From Candidatus Babeliales bacterium (GTDB taxonomy: Bacteria > Babelota > Babeliae > Babelales > JACPOV01): DNA of 7,385 nucleotides. The translations under genes were made by a program, and so were the position numbers. The stretch lies in assembly GCA_020050475.1 (NCBI GenBank), contig JAGVKP010000081.1:1-7385 (forward strand), in the 5' to 3' direction. Of this stretch, positions 1-5,077 are shown in pieces (position 1 is the stretch's first letter; each line of letters begins with the position of its first letter). The notes below the pieces were generated by a model. The model searched no databases. It was given only the letters and a program-made list of their open reading frames with translations, and was not told the origin of the DNA.

Positions 1-318
1 CCACTGTTGACGTTCTTTTGCTCGAGCTCCCGCTTCAGTTGATATTTGCAAAAACAGATCATTATCGATTGCAATCCCCCTGTTCTTCTTGCCTATTATA
101 TCGGTCAGTTTTTTTTGCGCTCCCTGCTCGCGCCGCTCAGCCTCTATTTTTTCATCTTTAGCTTTTTTTACTTGCTCGATCGCTTCTTGATCACTTCGGG
201 GTGGTTCGTAGACAGTTTTTGGATCTAACTCTCTCAGCCCAGTCCCTCTATCAACTTCCGCAAACAGTGCGCTTGTTATCAATACGGCTATCCACCAACA
301 TTTACTCATTACTTGCAT
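1..318 (-). CDS. Exported charged protein, N-terminal part (runs off the left edge)
   Basis: This frame is open for 106 codons from an ATG at 318 down to position 1, so the C-terminus lies outside the window. The first 20 or so residues (MQVMSKCWWIAVLITSALFA) look like a Sec signal peptide, with a likely cleavage after SALFA. The mature part is rich in K, E, R and Q. Residues about 46-75 form a charged stretch likely to be helical or coiled-coil (EAIEQVKKAKDEKIEAE and on). A second in-frame ATG lies at 309. The ATG at 318 is preferred because a GGGA lies a short distance upstream (around 328-331), and an in-frame GTG also sits at 321. I do not recognise a family. The gene follows the hydrolase gene on the same strand after about 67 bp. 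The opposite-strand reading of this stretch looks like a shadow. Confidence 0.72.
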   Translation of the reverse strand, partial: MQVMSKCWWIAVLITSALFAEVDRGTGLRELDPKTVYEPPRSDQEAIEQVKKAKDEKIEAERREQGAQKKLTDIIGKKNRGIAIDNDLFLQISTEAGARAKERQQW

Positions 319-385
319 CACGAGTGTTCCCTTTTTTCATCACCGTATCACGGCATTAAAAGATCTCGCAATTATTTGAGCGGTA

Positions 386-1300
386 TTAAAGAGAATGCTG
401 GCTAAAAAACTGATTAATTTTTTTCTGATACTCATCCTGATGATCAGTAAAAATCCGCGCGTGCCCTGATCCTGAAACGACCCACATATCTTTGGGACCT
501 GAAAGCTTTTCAAATATTTTTTGCCCATCGCAAAACGGGACCGTTTGATCAGCCTGCGAATGAATCATAAAGGTCGGAATTTTCAGCCGCTGGGCGCACT
601 GTACAGAATCGACCTCTCGCAACTTAAAGCGATGGAACGACTCAAAAAATGATCGTACCAGATACGCAAATGGCAGCCGTGGCAGATTATAACGACGCGT
701 CACCATATGCTTTGCTTGCTCGTCAAGACGCGCAAATGGCGCATCAAGCACCACTGCTTTGCATACCTGCGATTCAGCAGCCGCTGCTAAAAGAGTCACT
801 GCACCCATTGAGACCCCAATACCGACTGTCGGCAAGTGTGCCGTCTTTTCATGTGCCGCGACAAAATCAAGCGCTGCAAGTACATCAAATTTTTCCTGGT
901 AGCCGATAGTTGATGAGCGACCACCACTTTCGCCATGAGCCCGATAATCAAAAAAAAGAAGATTATCATGCGGGAGCATCAGGGCAAAGCGGTGCATGCG
1001 CTCTTTGCTCATCCGATAGCCATGGCAGATGATCACATTTTTTGTGGCCGTTGGCCTGACAACTAAAAGTCCCGCTAACTTTACCTGATCTTGCGTAGTA
1101 AAAAAAACGGATTGCGCTGCAAACTGATTTTTCAAAATAGCACGAAAAAGCTTATGCTCTGCCGCTCTTCTTGCTTCATAGCGCGGACGAGAGGTGATGA
1201 TACCAACCTGCGCAGCGACAAGTAACGAGCTGACAAAAAGCACGATACCAGCCGTACGAAAAAAAATGCGGATCGCTCGAAAAAAACGGTGCGCTTTCAT
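386..1300 (-). CDS. Membrane-anchored alpha/beta hydrolase (serine aminopeptidase S33/BEM46-like)
   Basis: This 304-residue protein has the alpha/beta-hydrolase layout. One N-terminal hydrophobic segment (about residues 13-36) probably anchors it in the inner membrane or acts as an uncleaved signal. Next comes the oxyanion-hole HG (H93-G94 in IICHGY) and a DYRAHGESGG segment (118-127) typical of BEM46/S33-like enzymes. The nucleophile elbow is GVSMG with Ser164. A candidate acid is Asp251 in SQADQTVP, and the catalytic His is His280 in GSGHARI. The triad therefore appears complete, and the length is normal for the family. The substrate cannot be read from sequence; a lipid, ester or peptide would fit. 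An AGGGG about 7 bases before the ATG supports the start. It lies 21 bp downstream of the HIT gene on the same strand, so the two are probably co-transcribed. Confidence 0.9.
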   Translation of the reverse strand: MKAHRFFRAIRIFFRTAGIVLFVSSLLVAAQVGIITSRPRYEARRAAEHKLFRAILKNQFAAQSVFFTTQDQVKLAGLLVVRPTATKNVIICHGYRMSKERMHRFALMLPHDNLLFFDYRAHGESGGRSSTIGYQEKFDVLAALDFVAAHEKTAHLPTVGIGVSMGAVTLLAAAAESQVCKAVVLDAPFARLDEQAKHMVTRRYNLPRLPFAYLVRSFFESFHRFKLREVDSVQCAQRLKIPTFMIHSQADQTVPFCDGQKIFEKLSGPKDMWVVSGSGHARIFTDHQDEYQKKINQFFSQHSL

Positions 1301-1321
1301 GGCTTGTCCCCTTCAAAACCA

Positions 1322-1663
1322 TTATACCGAATCGATGGGGCCACCCGATAGAAAATGCATATGAAGATGGAAAATATGCTGCCCAGCCGCCGCACCGCTA
1401 TTAATCACAAGCTTAAATGCCTGGCCATTAAAAAGCTCTTTGCTTAGGCTTCGCGCCATCATAATCATGCTTCCAGCAAGCTTTTCATCAGTTTCGGCAA
1501 GATGCTGAATATCGCTCACGTGAATTTTTGGAATAATTAGATAATGTACAGGCGCTTTAGGATAGAGATCTGCAATTACAATCAGATCATCAGTTTCTTT
1601 AATAAAGACTGAAGCCAGTTGACGAGATATGATTTTGCAAAAAATACAGCTTTGATCAGTCAT
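1322..1663 (-). CDS. HIT-family nucleotide-binding protein (HINT-like)
   Basis: This is a histidine-triad protein of 113 residues, the usual length for HINT-type hydrolases, which cleave AMP from phosphoramidates and related adenylates in the cytoplasm. The catalytic motif HLHMHFL (His99, His101, His103 from the chosen start) is intact near the C-terminus, preceded by the NSGAAAGQ segment (88-95). The N-terminal CIFCKII carries a CxxC (Cys6, Cys9) which in many HIT proteins helps bind a structural zinc. The YLIIPKIHV stretch (about 41-49) is also family-typical. The ORF extends nine bases to a TTG at 1672, but the ATG at 1663 puts the CIFC motif at its usual distance from the N-terminus. Neither start has a strong ribosome site; a GAGAG lies only two bases before the ATG. 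It is the first gene of a likely unit with the hydrolase. Confidence 0.92.
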   Translation of the reverse strand: MTDQSCIFCKIISRQLASVFIKETDDLIVIADLYPKAPVHYLIIPKIHVSDIQHLAETDEKLAGSMIMMARSLSKELFNGQAFKLVINSGAAAGQHIFHLHMHFLSGGPIDSV

Positions 1664-1695
1664 TGCTCTCAATTTTAGTAAAGGAGGGGCTTTGC

Positions 1696-1713
1696 AAAAA
1701 CTGGCCAGCCAGC
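1696..1713 (-). terminator. Possible weak terminator after tRNA-Leu and repeat copy 1
   Basis: On the minus strand GCTGGCTGGCCAG is followed by five T residues. The stem is only about four G/C-rich pairs, so termination would be weak. It lies downstream of tRNA-Leu and repeat copy 1 and upstream of the HIT gene, where it could separate those transcripts. Prediction from sequence only. Confidence 0.25.
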
Positions 1714-1746
1714 TAAAGCCTCGAAAAATTGCGGACTTTTGTAATC

Positions 1747-1901
1747 TTATAGCCCAGCCGTCGCTCTGACTTCGAAGTATTACACATGATGTGTTTAGCT
1801 ATGGCGGGCAGTCTTCGCTATTTTATATGCGAGCCAACCTTAATGGCCGTGCCAGTCGTAGCTTGCCGAGCCGGAAGGCCCGGATAAGCGAAGACTGGTG
1901 C
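1747..1901 (-). repeat. tRNA-abutting repeat, copy 1 (short form)
   Basis: This 155-bp noncoding stretch is repeated in inverted orientation at 3860-4044. Read on the minus strand it starts with GCACCAG, the last bases of tRNA-Leu, and runs downstream of the tRNA. By eye the copies differ at 7 aligned positions plus one 30-nt gap in this copy (about 95% identity). Inside are an 11-bp inverted repeat CAGTCTTCGCT (1809-1819 and 1887-1897), the near-perfect palindrome ACACATcATGTGT and the palindrome CTTCGAAG. Similarity stops at the sequence CTATAA at the far end. No ORF of note lies in it. It could be a small nonautonomous mobile element or a structured 3' processing region for the tRNA. No transposase is nearby. 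Confidence 0.88.
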
Positions 1902-1982
1902 CGGGAGTCGGACTCGAACCGACATGGTATTGCTACCGCGGGATTTTGAGTCCCGTGCGTCTGCCAATTTCGCCATCCCGGC
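1896..1982 (-). tRNA. tRNA-Leu(CAA)
   Basis: On the minus strand the acceptor strands GCCGGGA and TCCCGGC pair fully. The anticodon stem CGGGA/TCCCG encloses the loop CTCAAAA, giving anticodon CAA, which reads the leucine codon UUG. The long variable arm (GGTAGCAATACC) is as expected for a class II tRNA. The T-loop is TTCGAGT. The discriminator is A (1899) and CCA is encoded at 1896-1898. The 3' end runs straight into repeat copy 1. Confidence 0.97.
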
Positions 1983-1998
1983 GTATATATGTCAAAAA

Positions 1999-2038
1999 AA
2001 TATACCGTAAGCGTACCGTAAATGAACCTCTGGGTCAA
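1999..2038 (-). promoter_or_regulatory. Candidate promoter region for tRNA-Leu
   Basis: On the minus strand TTGACC (2033-2038) is followed after 17 bases by a weak TACGCT. A better -10-like TATATT sits at 1999-2004 with a poor -35 (TTCATT) 16 bases upstream. Either would start transcription shortly before the tRNA 5' end. A direct repeat TACCGTAA (2003-2010 and 2014-2021 on the plus strand, 11 bases apart) lies inside the region. Which boxes are used cannot be decided by eye. Confidence 0.3.
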
Positions 2039-2084
2039 CGCGCAAGAAGAAATTTCTTACACAATTTCGATTCATTATGCACCA

Positions 2085-3269
2085 TCAACCAACAGCCATT
2101 GAAAGATCAAAGAGCGGTAGATAAACGGCAACGATAAGCCCAACGACTAAAAGCGCCAAAAAAACCATCAGTAACGGCTGCACCAACGAATTGATTACCG
2201 TAAATCTACGGTTCACCCGCTCAGTATACCAATCACCGACACGCATGAGCATACGCCCCAAATTGCCCGATTGCTCACCAATCATCACCATACCGATAAG
2301 GTCAGGCGCCACGCATGACGCTTCATGAAGCGCTTGATGGACCGGAAGTCCCGCATTCACTTTTTGTTCGGCAGTGTAAAGCGCCACCTTAAGATCTGCA
2401 AGTGCCAAATTTTCTCGCGCCAGCGCTAGTGCACGCACGACCGCCACACGCCCCTGAATTAATAAGGCGGCTGCATAAAGATAGGAGACTAGATTTATCT
2501 CGAAAATAAGCGATCCAATAAGTGGCACACGAAGACAGCCTTTTTGCAGATACGCTTTAAAATACCGCATGATAATGAATCGCAAAAAGAGCCAGCAACC
2601 CACAAGCGATGCAAGTGGAGCTATGCCATAGGAGTGCTGCATCCAATTGCTCAGGTTGAGCACTAATTGCGTTATGTACGGCAACGGCTTACCGGTCGTT
2701 TCAAAAAATGATGCAAGCGTCGGTACAATCGTCAGCAAAATAATACCGGCCGTCAGGCAAAAAACAATAAGAGTTATAATCGGCATCAAAAGCGCCTGGC
2801 GCATTTTTTTGTAAAATTGCTCACGCTGGCTGGTATAGCCGGAAAGAAGCTCTAATGCTTCGGCCAACTTACCAGTCTCCTGGCCAGCTTGCATCATCTG
2901 CAAACAAAGAGGGGTAAAAACTCCTGATTGACCAAGCGCATCGGCCAACGGAGCGCCATGCTGCACCTCTTGACTGGCATCTTCGATCAGCTCGCGAAAA
3001 GTTCTATGGTTTATCTGCTGCGCTATCATTTCAAGAGCCTTATCAACATAGACCCCCGAATCAACCAATAGAGAAAGTTGCTTAAAAAAAGCGGCCTGCA
3101 TGCCGGCAGTAATCTGTTGCCATGGCCAAGGATTTTTAAGAAAAGCGCGCATTCTACCCAAATCACGGTCAAGCAGCTGCTCATCAAGATGGGAAAGCGA
3201 GCGCGCACGCAAAACGCCCGATTGCGTTTTGCCCTCCCACGAAACACCGGTCCATTTAAAATATGGCAT
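2085..3269 (-). CDS. PilC/GspF-type inner-membrane assembly platform protein
   Basis: This 394-residue protein has the normal length and architecture of the T2SSF family, the inner-membrane platform of type IV pili and type II secretion. It has two copies of the T2SSF domain (about 57-185 and 257-385), each with the hallmark glycine-rich motif: MMQAGQETGKL at 125-135 and MVMIGEQSGNLGRM at 327-340. Membrane segments are visible at about 161-188, 215-234 and 362-386. The partner ATPase, pseudopilins and secretin are not in the window, so it may be encoded apart from them, and pilus versus secretion role cannot be told apart. The start is firm: AGGGAGG lies five bases before the ATG. That site lies inside the end of the upstream DUF167 gene, which overlaps this one by 14 bp, so translation is probably coupled. 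Confidence 0.93.
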   Translation of the reverse strand: MPYFKWTGVSWEGKTQSGVLRARSLSHLDEQLLDRDLGRMRAFLKNPWPWQQITAGMQAAFFKQLSLLVDSGVYVDKALEMIAQQINHRTFRELIEDASQEVQHGAPLADALGQSGVFTPLCLQMMQAGQETGKLAEALELLSGYTSQREQFYKKMRQALLMPIITLIVFCLTAGIILLTIVPTLASFFETTGKPLPYITQLVLNLSNWMQHSYGIAPLASLVGCWLFLRFIIMRYFKAYLQKGCLRVPLIGSLIFEINLVSYLYAAALLIQGRVAVVRALALARENLALADLKVALYTAEQKVNAGLPVHQALHEASCVAPDLIGMVMIGEQSGNLGRMLMRVGDWYTERVNRRFTVINSLVQPLLMVFLALLVVGLIVAVYLPLFDLSMAVG

Positions 3270-3558
3270 ACTGCCCTCCCTCTTTGATCATCTTTGATAA
3301 GCCCAATTTTTGGTAAAAATCGTCTAAAGACCAATCCCATGCGATTGCCAGCTGTTTTGATGGCACGGTTAATCCGGCTCGTATTTCAATTTCGTTTTTA
3401 CCTATTGATAACCGTTCGGCCAGAAATGCAATAAGCTCTTTATTTGCTTTGCCTTTTTCCGGCGCACTTTTAAGATAGCATTTAAGCCTTCCTGAGCGAT
3501 CAAGAACCACCTCCTGCCTACCAGACTGCGGAACTACTTTAATCTGAAAAAGAAGCAC
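3256..3558 (-). CDS. yggU: DUF167/YggU-family protein
   Basis: This is a small cytoplasmic protein of 100 residues in the DUF167 (YggU) family. Its biochemical role is not established. Family signatures are the N-terminal KVVPQSGRQEVV, the LKCYLKSAPEKGKANKELI segment (25-43), FLAERLSIGK, and IRAGLTVPSKQLAI, where many relatives have a G..S..K motif. The last 25 or so residues (after the SKQLAI region) extend past the usual domain end. The start is a GTG at 3558 with GGAG five bases upstream. An ATG two bases earlier is in a different frame. The gene ends inside the start of the PilC/GspF gene (14-bp overlap), so the pair forms one transcription unit. The neighbour does not explain the function. 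Confidence 0.88.
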   Translation of the reverse strand: MLLFQIKVVPQSGRQEVVLDRSGRLKCYLKSAPEKGKANKELIAFLAERLSIGKNEIEIRAGLTVPSKQLAIAWDWSLDDFYQKLGLSKMIKEGGQYAIF

Positions 3559-3592
3559 ATAATCTCCACAATTTACTCTGCAAAAACCATAG

Positions 3593-3622
3593 TTGACAGT
3601 TTATCGAGCTCTTGCATTAAAT
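3593..3622 (+). promoter_or_regulatory. Candidate promoter for the tRNA-Ser/tRNA-Arg unit
   Basis: A perfect -35 box TTGACA (3593-3598) is followed after 18 bases by TTAAAT (3617-3622, four of six matches to TATAAT). This would start transcription roughly 35-40 bases before tRNA-Ser(GCU). The stretch 3559-3668 must also hold the promoter for the minus-strand DUF167/PilC pair, but I see no convincing boxes for it. Confidence 0.5.
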
Positions 3623-3668
3623 AGCAAATCCTTTATCCTGAATGCATATTTGAAATCAAAAAAAGCTT

Positions 3669-3761
3669 GGAGAGATGGCTGAGCGGTCTAAAGCGCTTGC
3701 CTGCTAAGCAAGAACTGGGGTAATACCTGGTGCGAGGGTTCGAATCCCTCTCTCTCCGCCA
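3669..3761 (+). tRNA. tRNA-Ser(GCU)
   Basis: The acceptor strands GGAGAGA and TCTCTCC pair fully. The anticodon stem CTTGC/GCAAG encloses CTGCTAA, giving anticodon GCU (3703-3705), which reads AGU and AGC. The long variable arm is typical of tRNA-Ser. The T-arm carries GGTTCGAATCC. The discriminator is G (3758), as expected for serine, and CCA is encoded at 3759-3761. tRNA-Arg follows after 27 bases, so the two are probably transcribed together. Confidence 0.97.
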
Positions 3762-3788
3762 TTCAATAATTCATTGCATGAGATATAC

Positions 3789-3865
3789 GCGCCTATAGCT
3801 CAACTGGACAGAGCGTCAGACTACGGATCTGAAGGTTAGAGGTTCGACTCCTCTTAGGCGCACCA
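3789..3865 (+). tRNA. tRNA-Arg(ACG)
   Basis: The acceptor strands GCGCCTA and TAGGCGC pair fully. The anticodon stem TCAGA/TCTGA encloses CTACGGA, giving anticodon ACG. A34 is normally changed to inosine by TadA so that CGU, CGC and CGA are read. The variable loop is short and the T-loop is TTCGACT. The discriminator is A (3862) and CCA is encoded at 3863-3865. The 3' end is also the first bases of repeat copy 2. Confidence 0.97.
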
Positions 3866-4044
3866 GTCTTCGCTTATCCGGGCCTTCCGTCTTCGCCAAG
3901 GCTTCGACGGACACGTCCGGCTCGGCAAGCTACGACTGGCACGGCCAGTAAGGTTGATTCACATATAAAATAGCGAAGACTGCCCGCCATAGCTAAACAC
4001 ATCATGTGTGATACTTCGAAGATAGAGCGACGGCTGGGCTATAA
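3860..4044 (+). repeat. tRNA-abutting repeat, copy 2 (long form)
   Basis: This 185-bp copy is the inverted partner of 1747-1901. It starts with GCACCAG in the 3' end of tRNA-Arg and ends at CTATAA. Relative to copy 1 it has 30 extra bases (3890-3919) flanked by TCCG on both sides. These add a hairpin (CCGTC 3887-3891 with GACGG 3906-3910) and the palindrome CGGACacGTCCG. The 11-bp inverted repeat is at 3864-3874 and 3972-3982, with its first bases inside the tRNA CCA. The repeat fills most of the gene-free stretch between tRNA-Arg and tRNA-Ser(UGA). I see no coding sequence in it. Confidence 0.88.
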
Positions 4045-4063
4045 AATCTCGACAATCATTAAT

Positions 4064-4140
4064 GTCTTCGCTAATCCATCCTTCGCATAAAGCTTCGGAG
4101 GACACGGAGCTTCTTATGGCTTCGCCAGCAAGGCAAGTAA
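4064..4140 (+). repeat. Diverged relative of the repeat (GCTTCGGAGGACACG type)
   Basis: It begins GTCTTCGCTAATCC, close to GTCTTCGCTTATCC at the start of copy 2. It goes on with CTTCGCATAAAGCTTCGGAG then GACACG, which lines up with CTTCGCCAAGGCTTCGACGG then ACACG in the 30-nt extra segment of copy 2. AAGCTTC and GGAGCTT can form a hairpin with a GGAGGACAC loop, widened by CATA/TATG. It appears to be a more degenerate member of the same family. It lies between copy 2 and the promoter of tRNA-Ser(UGA). Confidence 0.6.
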
Positions 4141-4160
4141 GAAGTATGCCCCAATAGCCC

Positions 4161-4188
4161 TTGATTTCTACGCGGAAAAAGGTATTCT
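4161..4188 (+). promoter_or_regulatory. Candidate promoter for tRNA-Ser(UGA)
   Basis: TTGATT (4161-4166) and TATTCT (4183-4188) are separated by 16 bases, each with four of six consensus matches. Transcription would start about 12-15 bases before the tRNA. This would make tRNA-Ser(UGA) independent of the tRNA-Ser/tRNA-Arg unit upstream, and readthrough could serve the alkylation repair gene that starts 38 bases after the tRNA. Confidence 0.4.
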
Positions 4189-4209
4189 AGATCGGACATT
4201 TATCATAGT

Positions 4210-4301
4210 GGAGAGATGGCAGAGCGGTCGAATGCGGCGGTCTTGAAAACCGTTATTCCGAGAGATCGGGATCGTGGGTTCGAATCCCACTCTCTCCTCC
4301 A
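4210..4301 (+). tRNA. tRNA-Ser(UGA)
   Basis: The acceptor strands GGAGAGA and TCTCTCC pair fully. The anticodon stem CGGT/ACCG encloses CTTGAAA, giving anticodon UGA, which reads UCA and related UCN codons. The variable arm is long, as usual for serine, and the T stem GTGGG/CCCAC encloses TTCGAAT. CCA is encoded at 4299-4301. The discriminator is T (4298), whereas serine tRNAs in bacteria normally have G, as the tRNA-Ser(GCU) here does. Confidence 0.95.
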
Positions 4302-4339
4302 GTTCATAGCAGATCTTAGCTTGTTGGTACGACCGCTTC

Positions 4340-5077
4340 ATGAATTATGCATCAATAGTCCACGACCAACCTAATCTTATCGTCACACAACTACGTAAAA
4401 ATCTTTTTTCGCTCGTTTCATGCGACTATAAGCAAAGCGCGCAGCGCTTTTTTAAAGAACCGATTCATCTGCTGGGTGTTCCGGTACCGACCGTGCGATC
4501 AGTTTCGACACAATATTTTAATGAGCACCAACTCAAACGGTGGCAAAAAAAAGATCTGTTTTTTCTGATCAGCCAACTGGCAAATAGCGAGCATGAATTA
4601 CAACTCATCGGCTTTGATTGGCTTTATAAAATCAGAGCACAGCATGAAGCAAACGATTTTGCTTTTTTTGAGCAGTGTCTTTCAACCGTTTCCAATTGGG
4701 CAGCATGCGATGAACTGTGCACACACGCTCTGGGGCAGTTTCTATTCAAATTTCCTGAATGCGTCCCGTTAACGCAGGTATGGACCACTTCAGATAATCG
4801 CTGGTTTAAGCGGGCGGCTGCCGTCTGCCTTATTTACGGCGCAAGAAGAGAAAAATTTCTCAATGAAGCATTCACCCGCGCTCAAAAACTTATGACTGAT
4901 CCTGATGACTTGGTGCAGAAAGGATACGGATGGTTGCTTAAAGAAAGCTCAAAAAAATTCCCACATGAAGTAATTGAGTTCGTTATGAACTATGAAGAGA
5001 ATATGCCGCGAGTCGCGTATCGCTATGCGTTAGAAAAAGTAAGAACGGTTAAAAATAACGCCAGTAAAGTCTTTTGA
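4340..5077 (+). CDS. AlkD-like DNA alkylation repair protein
   Basis: This 245-residue protein belongs to the DNA alkylation repair family (PF08713, HEAT-like repeats). AlkD members excise bulky or cationic alkylated bases such as N7-methylguanine and N3-methyladenine. Family landmarks are the N-terminal LLGVPVPTVRSV (44-55), the WAACDELC segment with Trp120 and Asp124 (a W-x3-D that fits the catalytic Trp/Asp pair of AlkD), NRWFKRAAAV (153-162), DPDDLVQKGYGWLLKE (187-202) and MPRVAYRYALEK (222-233). The length is normal. No ribosome-binding site is visible before the ATG at 4340, which lies only 38 bases after tRNA-Ser(UGA). The 3' end overlaps the convergent secreted-protein gene by 29 bp. 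Substrate specificity cannot be told from sequence alone. Confidence 0.92.
   Translation: MNYASIVHDQPNLIVTQLRKNLFSLVSCDYKQSAQRFFKEPIHLLGVPVPTVRSVSTQYFNEHQLKRWQKKDLFFLISQLANSEHELQLIGFDWLYKIRAQHEANDFAFFEQCLSTVSNWAACDELCTHALGQFLFKFPECVPLTQVWTTSDNRWFKRAAAVCLIYGARREKFLNEAFTRAQKLMTDPDDLVQKGYGWLLKESSKKFPHEVIEFVMNYEENMPRVAYRYALEKVRTVKNNASKVF

Noticed and set aside
46..228. Plus-strand reading of 60 residues, hydrophobic
   Set aside because: It lies opposite the exported-protein frame, which has a signal peptide and better amino-acid make-up. Its hydrophobicity comes from the antisense of charged codons.
343..353. Small hairpin CCGTatcACGG between the hydrolase and the left-edge gene
   Set aside because: Only four base pairs and no T-run on the minus strand, so no support as a terminator.
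1682..1769. AAGGAGG followed by a TTG-started 25-codon plus-strand reading
   Set aside because: A good ribosome-like site, but the frame is very short, has a rare start and runs into the repeat. Without conservation data it is probably chance.
1823..2038. Minus-strand reading containing [19 protein letters not shown]
   Set aside because: It is a translation through tRNA-Leu itself and repeat copy 1, so not a real protein.
2041..2062. Palindrome AAGAAATTTCTT after the pilC/gspF stop
   Set aside because: It is entirely A/T apart from single G/C pairs and has no T-tract, so it is a poor terminator candidate.
1898..2137. Plus-strand reading starting [15 protein letters not shown]
   Set aside because: It is the antisense of tRNA-Leu. 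This kind of translation is a well-known false protein from tRNA genes.
3026..3340. Minus-strand 104-residue reading over the yggU/pilC junction
   Set aside because: It overlaps two well-supported genes in another frame and has no recognisable features.
3866..4209. Possible CRISPR array or small IS in the gene-free stretch between tRNAs
   Set aside because: The repeats are not regularly spaced, there are no spacers and no transposase. The stretch is explained by the dispersed repeat family and a tRNA promoter.
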